Positions 60,060 through 64,000 of a DNA stretch of 64,000 nucleotides are shown here, piece by piece. The stretch spans positions 186,001 through 250,000 of the forward strand of contig NZ_JASNNW010000002.1 in assembly GCF_030165005.1 (NCBI RefSeq). Reading direction: 5' to 3'. Within the stretch, counting starts at the first letter, position 1. The number at the start of each line of letters is the position of its first letter. Under the pieces are notes generated by a model that worked only from the letters and a program-made list of their open reading frames with translations, had not been told where the DNA came from and ran no database searches. This DNA is from Blastococcus capsensis. GTDB taxonomy: Bacteria; Actinomycetota; Actinomycetes; Mycobacteriales; Geodermatophilaceae. The translations under genes and the position numbers were made by a program.

Positions 60060-61097
60060 GTGACGCATTCAGAACCGCCGCAGCCTGGGCTGCTCCCGGC
60101 CTCGGGGGACGGCATCCGGGTGGCGTCGATCCCGTATGCCGATCCCTACGTGGACGCGGTCCTGCCGCGTGGATCGGTCCGAGTCGGGACGGCGGCCGAC
60201 CCGAGCCCGTGGCTGGACGTCGGGCACCTGGCGGCGCACGTGGACCAGGTCGACGTCGTGCATCTCCACGCCGGCTACGGCCACCCGGACGCCGCGGCGC
60301 TGGAGGCGTGGGCCGAGGAGCTGCAGCGGCTGGGTGTGCCGCTGGTCGTCACCGTCCACCAGATGTGGAACCCGGCCCAGCCCTCCCCAGGTCGTCACGA
60401 CGCCTCCCTGGCCGCCGTGCTCGCCACGGCGGAGGTGGTGCTCACGCTCACGCCGGGTGCGGCGGACGAGATCGCCGAGCGGTACGGGCGGACGGCGATC
60501 GTGGTGGCGCATCCGTCGATCACCGTCGCCGATCCCGAGCTGGGTGCCGAACGGGGACTCGTCGGCGTGCGCGTGGGCCCGGCGTCCGGCGCGGTGCCCG
60601 ATCCGCCGGCCCTGGTACGGGCTGCTCTCTCGGGCGCCGTGTCGGGCGGGGGACGGCTGCGGATCCTCGTCGAGGACGTGGCGGCGCCGGGGCTGGATCC
60701 CGCGATCATCGCGCTCGCCGGCGAGGGGACGGTGGAGCTGCTGCCGTACCGGGCCGGCGAGTGGGCGGCTGCGCTGCAGCAGCTGCACGTGGCCGTGCTG
60801 CCCGAGCGGTACGGCACCCACTCGCGGGACGTGGAGATCTGCCGCGACGTGGGGACCCGGGTCGTGGCGCCCAGCTGGGGGTGGTTCGCCGACCAGTGGT
60901 CCGAGGTCGTCCCCTACGCCGACGACGAGCACGGTGGCGTGGACCCGGTGTCCCTCGCCGCCGCGATCGGGGCGGCACTGACCCGCCCCATGCCGCGGCC
61001 GGCGGACCAGGCCTGGCGCGAGGGGCAACGGGCGGCCGTGCAGGACGTGCACGCCGAGATCTACGCGCAGGTGGCGGCCGACCGCAGCTGGGCGTGA
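60060..61097 (+). CDS. GT-B glycosyltransferase-like protein
   Basis: A 345-residue protein resembling family 4 glycosyltransferases. The N-terminal half shows the GT-B pattern VDVVHLHAGYGHPD, VVTVHQMWNP and VVLTLTPGAADEIAERYG with IVVAHPSI. The C-terminal half has AVLPERYGTHSRDVEICRDV, placed where the donor-binding Glu-containing motif normally lies, and VVAPSWGWFADQW. Donor and acceptor are unknown. Isolated gene, convergent with the amino acid dehydrogenase. GTG start with GAGGAG about 13 nt upstream; a later start would remove the first 20 residues before the conserved RVASIPYADPY. Confidence 0.72.
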   Translation: MTHSEPPQPGLLPASGDGIRVASIPYADPYVDAVLPRGSVRVGTAADPSPWLDVGHLAAHVDQVDVVHLHAGYGHPDAAALEAWAEELQRLGVPLVVTVHQMWNPAQPSPGRHDASLAAVLATAEVVLTLTPGAADEIAERYGRTAIVVAHPSITVADPELGAERGLVGVRVGPASGAVPDPPALVRAALSGAVSGGGRLRILVEDVAAPGLDPAIIALAGEGTVELLPYRAGEWAAALQQLHVAVLPERYGTHSRDVEICRDVGTRVVAPSWGWFADQWSEVVPYADDEHGGVDPVSLAAAIGAALTRPMPRPADQAWREGQRAAVQDVHAEIYAQVAADRSWA

Positions 61098-61170
61098 TCC
61101 GGTCGGCTCAGGAGTTCCGGCGACGACGGCGTCATGCACGCCCACCGACGTCCTTCCCCGTCACCACCGG

Positions 61171-61193
61171 CCGCGACGTGCACGGCGTCGCGG
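61171..61193. terminator. Hairpin between convergent genes
   Basis: CCGCGAC (61171-61177) and GTCGCGG (61187-61193) form a perfect 7-bp stem around a 9-nt loop. Confidence 0.5.
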
Positions 61194-61209
61194 TCCCACG
61201 GCCCGCGGC

Positions 61210-62388
61210 TCATCCGGTGATGCCCACCCGCGCCTGCACCGCCGCGGAGTTCCGGCTCGCCAGCGCGAGCGCGCTCGCCCGCAGGGTCGTGCCGGTCGTC
61301 TCGGCGTCGGTCGCCACCGTGTCCACGAGGCGGCGCATGACCGTGTCGATCTTGGCGTAGGAGGACTCGGCGGTCGGGGCGATGTCGCCGAAGACGACCC
61401 ACCACCACCAGGCGTTGGTCATCACGTTGGCGAGGAAGTCCGGCAGGACCGGGATTCCCCGGGCGAGGAGGGCTGCCTCGGCGTCCGGCAGCGTCGGCAT
61501 GTTCGCGCCCTCGACGACGACCCTGGCGTCGATGCGGCCGGCGTCCGCCGCCGCGATCACGTAGGACATGGCGGCCGGCACGAGCAGGTCGCACGGCACG
61601 TCGAGCCACTGCTCGGTGGGGGCGGTCGAGTCGGTGGGCCGCAGGGCGGACCGGTCGATGATGCCCAGGCCGTTGCGCGCGGCGAGCAGCGCCTCGACGT
61701 CGAGGCCCGCGTCGTTGCGGATCAGTCCTGCGCGGTCCGCGATCGCGATCACCGTCACCCCGGCCGCGGCGAGGTAGCGCGCCGCAGCGCCGCCGATGGA
61801 GCCGAAGCCCTGCACGACGGCGGTCATCTCACCGGGGGCGAGCCCGAGCCGTTCGACGTAGGTGATGCCGGCCCGCGCCACGCCGTACCCGCCGACGAGA
61901 TCGCCGAGGGAGATCCCGTCGACGTCGACGGCGAACGCCGTGGCCAGCCGGTCGCGTGCCGCCGGGGCGTCGGGCAGCGTGGCGAAGACCGCCTCGACGG
62001 TGGAGGCGAGGCCGAGCTCTGCGGCGACCTTGTCCAGGGTCTCCTGACGCAGCCCGAAGTCCTCTCCGGTGTTCCACTGCTCTTTCACCACCGGCAGGAC
62101 CGCGGCGAGGAAGCGTCGCAGGACGTCGACCGCCTGCGGGTCCGCGGGGTCGATGTCGATGCCGCCCTTGCCCCCGCCGAGCGGGAGGTAGTTGTCCGCC
62201 GGGTCGTAGACCAGCGACTCCTTGCGGGTCATGCCCTGGGCCAGGCCGCGGACCTCGTCGAGGGTGCAGCCCTCCCGCAGCCGCAGGCCGCCGCTGGCCA
62301 GGCCCCGGACCAGGGTGTCCAGGACGACGTAGCCCTTCCGGCCGGTGACCGGGTCGGTCCAGGTGGTCTCGAGGAAGGACGGGTTCAC
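61210..62388 (-). CDS. Glu/Leu/Phe/Val dehydrogenase family protein
   Basis: A 392-residue NAD(P)-dependent amino acid dehydrogenase, with GGLRLREGCTLDEVRGLAQG, the catalytic-lysine loop YLPLGGGKGGIDIDP and the cofactor motif VVQGFGSIGGAAARYLAAAG. It differs from the enzyme at 40782 in length and in an insertion before the lysine loop (MTRKESLVYDPADN), so the substrate is not predictable. GTG at 62388 overlaps the stop of the TPP-enzyme gene (GTGA) and has AAGGAG 7 nt upstream. The coupling suggests that amino acid deamination and 2-oxoacid decarboxylation occur together. Confidence 0.88.
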   Translation of the reverse strand: MNPSFLETTWTDPVTGRKGYVVLDTLVRGLASGGLRLREGCTLDEVRGLAQGMTRKESLVYDPADNYLPLGGGKGGIDIDPADPQAVDVLRRFLAAVLPVVKEQWNTGEDFGLRQETLDKVAAELGLASTVEAVFATLPDAPAARDRLATAFAVDVDGISLGDLVGGYGVARAGITYVERLGLAPGEMTAVVQGFGSIGGAAARYLAAAGVTVIAIADRAGLIRNDAGLDVEALLAARNGLGIIDRSALRPTDSTAPTEQWLDVPCDLLVPAAMSYVIAAADAGRIDARVVVEGANMPTLPDAEAALLARGIPVLPDFLANVMTNAWWWWVVFGDIAPTAESSYAKIDTVMRRLVDTVATDAETTGTTLRASALALASRNSAAVQARVGITG

Positions 62389-64000
62389 GGCTGGGCTCCT
62401 TGCTGGAGAGAGGTGGCGGGGTCGGAGTGGCGCAGGTGGATCACGGTCGCCCGGTCGGCGGCGAACGCCTTCCCGACCGCGGACGCGAGGTCGGCCGGGT
62501 CGTCGAGGGTGACGCCGTGGCAGCCGACGGCCCGGCCGAGGGCCGCGAAGTCGGGTGAGGAGAAGGTCACCGCGTGCACCGGGTCGTCGCGGTCGATCAT
62601 CTCGTTGCGGATCTCGCCGTAGCCGGAGTTGTCGACGACGACGATCGGCAGCGGCATCCGGAGGTCGGCGGCGGTGGCCAGCTCGGCGATGGTGAACATC
62701 GCCCCGCCGTCCCCGATCAGTGCCAGGACCGGCGCTCCGGGGTTGCCGACCTTGGCGCCGACGGCGGCCGGCAGCCCGTACCCGAGGGTGCCGAAGCCCG
62801 TCGGGTAGAGGAACGAGCCTGGGCGGTGGGTGGGCAGGTTGGTCAGCGCGCCGAAGTAGCAGACCATCGCGCTGTCCCCGGCGACGACGGCGTCGCGGGG
62901 CAGGGCCTCGGTGAGGGCCGCGACGACGGGCAGCCACTCGGCGCCCTCCTTCTCGGCGTCGGCGCGCTTGCGGTCCCGCCACTGCGCCGCCCGCCGGGCC
63001 GACGACTCCACCGCCGGAGCGCCGTGGGGCACACCCGGGAGTTGGTCCAGCAGCGCCTCCAGGGTGGCTGCGGCGTCACCGACCAGGGCGACCTCGGCCA
63101 CCGCGTTGGTGAGCACGCCGACCGGGTCGACGTCGATGCGGACCAGGCGGCCGTCGAGCGGCAGGGGGCCGTACCAGAGGTCCGACGGTGCCAGCTCGGT
63201 GCCGATGGCGAGGACGACGTCGGCGTCGGCCACGGCGTCCCGGACGGCGGGCAGGTGCACGCCGGCGCCGAGGGCCAGGGGGTGGTCCTCGGCGAGCACG
63301 CCCTTGCCGTTGGCCGTGGTGACGACGGGGGCGCCGAGCCGCTCGGCGACGCGGCGCACCTGCACTGCGGCGCCTCGCGCGCCGCCGCCGACCACGAGGA
63401 CCGGCCGGCCGGCGTGCGCCAGCCGGGCTGCGGCCGTCGCCACCTCGTCGGCCGGAGCGGCCGCGGTGGGGACCGACGCCCGCGACGACACGCGGACCTC
63501 GTCGGTCTCCCCGAGGACGTCGAGCGGCACCTCGAGGTGGACCGGCCGGGGCCGGCCGCTGGTCATGATGGCGAACGCCTGCGCGACCGCGACCGGGATC
63601 TCCGCGACGCTCGCGGCACGGATGCTGGCCGCGGCGATCGCGGCGAGGGCGGCGCCCTGGTTCCGAGCCTCGTGGAGCAGCCCGTTGCCCAACCCCGGGT
63701 GGCGCAACGGCAGCCCGGGGGACACCACGAGCACCGGCACGGAGTCGGACCAGGCCTGGCCCACCGACGCCGCGGCGTTCAGCAGGGCCGGGCCGCTGGT
63801 GACCACCGCGACGCCGGGCCGGCCGGTCGTGCGGGCGTAGCCGTCGGCGGCGTACCCGGCACCCTGCTCGTGGCGCGGGCTGATGTGCCGCACCCCCTGC
63901 CGGGCGAGGTGCCGGTAGATCTCCAGGTTGTGCGTGCCGGGGATGCCGAACACCGTGTCGACGCCGTGCGCCGCGAGGGCGGTGACCAGGGCCTGCCCGC
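62385..64000 (-). CDS. TPP-dependent 2-oxoacid decarboxylase (AruI/acetolactate synthase-like), 5' truncated
   Basis: A thiamine diphosphate enzyme whose N-terminus lies beyond the window; the frame is open to base 64000. The catalytic glutamate is in SPRHEQGAGYAADGYARTTG, and the TPP-binding motif runs from IGDGGAMFT to DNSGYGEI. The N-terminal VFGIPGTHNLEIYRHLARQG and RHEQGAGY resemble 5-guanidino-2-oxopentanoate decarboxylase (AruI, arginine transaminase pathway) more than true acetolactate synthase, and no small regulatory subunit is nearby. Its stop overlaps an amino acid dehydrogenase gene, consistent with decarboxylating the 2-oxoacid made by that enzyme. Confidence 0.83.
   Translation of the reverse strand, partial: GQALVTALAAHGVDTVFGIPGTHNLEIYRHLARQGVRHISPRHEQGAGYAADGYARTTGRPGVAVVTSGPALLNAAASVGQAWSDSVPVLVVSPGLPLRHPGLGNGLLHEARNQGAALAAIAAASIRAASVAEIPVAVAQAFAIMTSGRPRPVHLEVPLDVLGETDEVRVSSRASVPTAAAPADEVATAAARLAHAGRPVLVVGGGARGAAVQVRRVAERLGAPVVTTANGKGVLAEDHPLALGAGVHLPAVRDAVADADVVLAIGTELAPSDLWYGPLPLDGRLVRIDVDPVGVLTNAVAEVALVGDAAATLEALLDQLPGVPHGAPAVESSARRAAQWRDRKRADAEKEGAEWLPVVAALTEALPRDAVVAGDSAMVCYFGALTNLPTHRPGSFLYPTGFGTLGYGLPAAVGAKVGNPGAPVLALIGDGGAMFTIAELATAADLRMPLPIVVVDNSGYGEIRNEMIDRDDPVHAVTFSSPDFAALGRAVGCHGVTLDDPADLASAVGKAFAADRATVIHLRHSDPATSLQQGAQP

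Overview
This window is very GC-rich chromosomal DNA from an actinobacterium, most likely a member of the Geodermatophilales or a close relative. That placement is inference from gene content: HspR with its HAIR operator, mycothiol-dependent formaldehyde oxidation, DUF3151 and DUF3073 proteins, frequent GTG starts, and many apparently leaderless genes. I see no rRNA, tRNA, CRISPR array, insertion sequence or replication origin. The backbone looks like ordinary core genome with scattered accessory pieces.

Layout. 1-1.7 kb: 3' end of dnaJ, then hspR and a MarR regulator, each overlapping the next. 1.7-3.6 kb: a DHA2-type exporter behind a palindromic promoter and a 39-codon leader ORF. 3.7-4.8 kb: osmC and ohrR (peroxide defence). 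4.8-7.6 kb: clpB behind a HAIR element, so hspR and its target lie in one window. 7.6-11.7 kb: a Gln/Pro/Tyr-rich membrane protein, a small membrane protein, a membrane-anchored molybdopterin oxidoreductase and a FAS1 lipoprotein. 11.7-17.7 kb: pyrE, an FAD-linked oxidase, a CoA-disulfide-reductase-like enzyme, a pentapeptide-repeat protein, class II aldolase and DUF3151. 17.8-20.7 kb: a GPGG small membrane protein and a sugar-type ABC permease/ATPase pair whose ATPase has lost key residues. 20.8-40.6 kb: purine biosynthesis (purA, purD, purB, purC, purS, purQ, purL, purF, purM) interleaved with a phosphodiesterase, an AI-2E family protein, a solitary DUF559/AbiEi-like gene flanked by palindromes, a two-component OFA transporter, and mscR with its MBL-fold partner. 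40.7-46.4 kb: a valine-dehydrogenase-like enzyme, a complete sugar-type ABC cassette and a coiled-coil M23 peptidase. 46.5-58.7 kb: a likely catabolic island (MBL hydrolase, two acyl-CoA ligases, MftG-like GMC oxidoreductase, PucR regulator, a second complete ABC cassette and a phosphotriesterase-like hydrolase). 58.7-64 kb: small and hypothetical proteins, a glycosyltransferase-like protein, and an amino-acid dehydrogenase overlapping a truncated TPP-dependent decarboxylase.

Themes. (1) At least eleven genes have a TAnnnT hexamer 6-8 nt before the start codon, which points to leaderless transcription and fixes several starts. (2) Two interspersed intergenic repeat families occur: one is a stem-loop with a compensatory base-pair change whose relative has become the N-terminus of pyrE; the other is a 36-bp repeat that sits in gene gaps, with a degenerate copy supplying a Shine-Dalgarno sequence. 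(3) Two ABC cassettes use an apparent CTG start overlapping the preceding stop (CTGA). (4) Perfect or near-perfect hairpins without T-tracts separate nearly all convergent genes. The best candidates for undescribed biology are the 47-58.7 kb catabolic island, the palindrome-flanked DUF559 gene inside the purine cluster, and the degenerate ABC ATPase.
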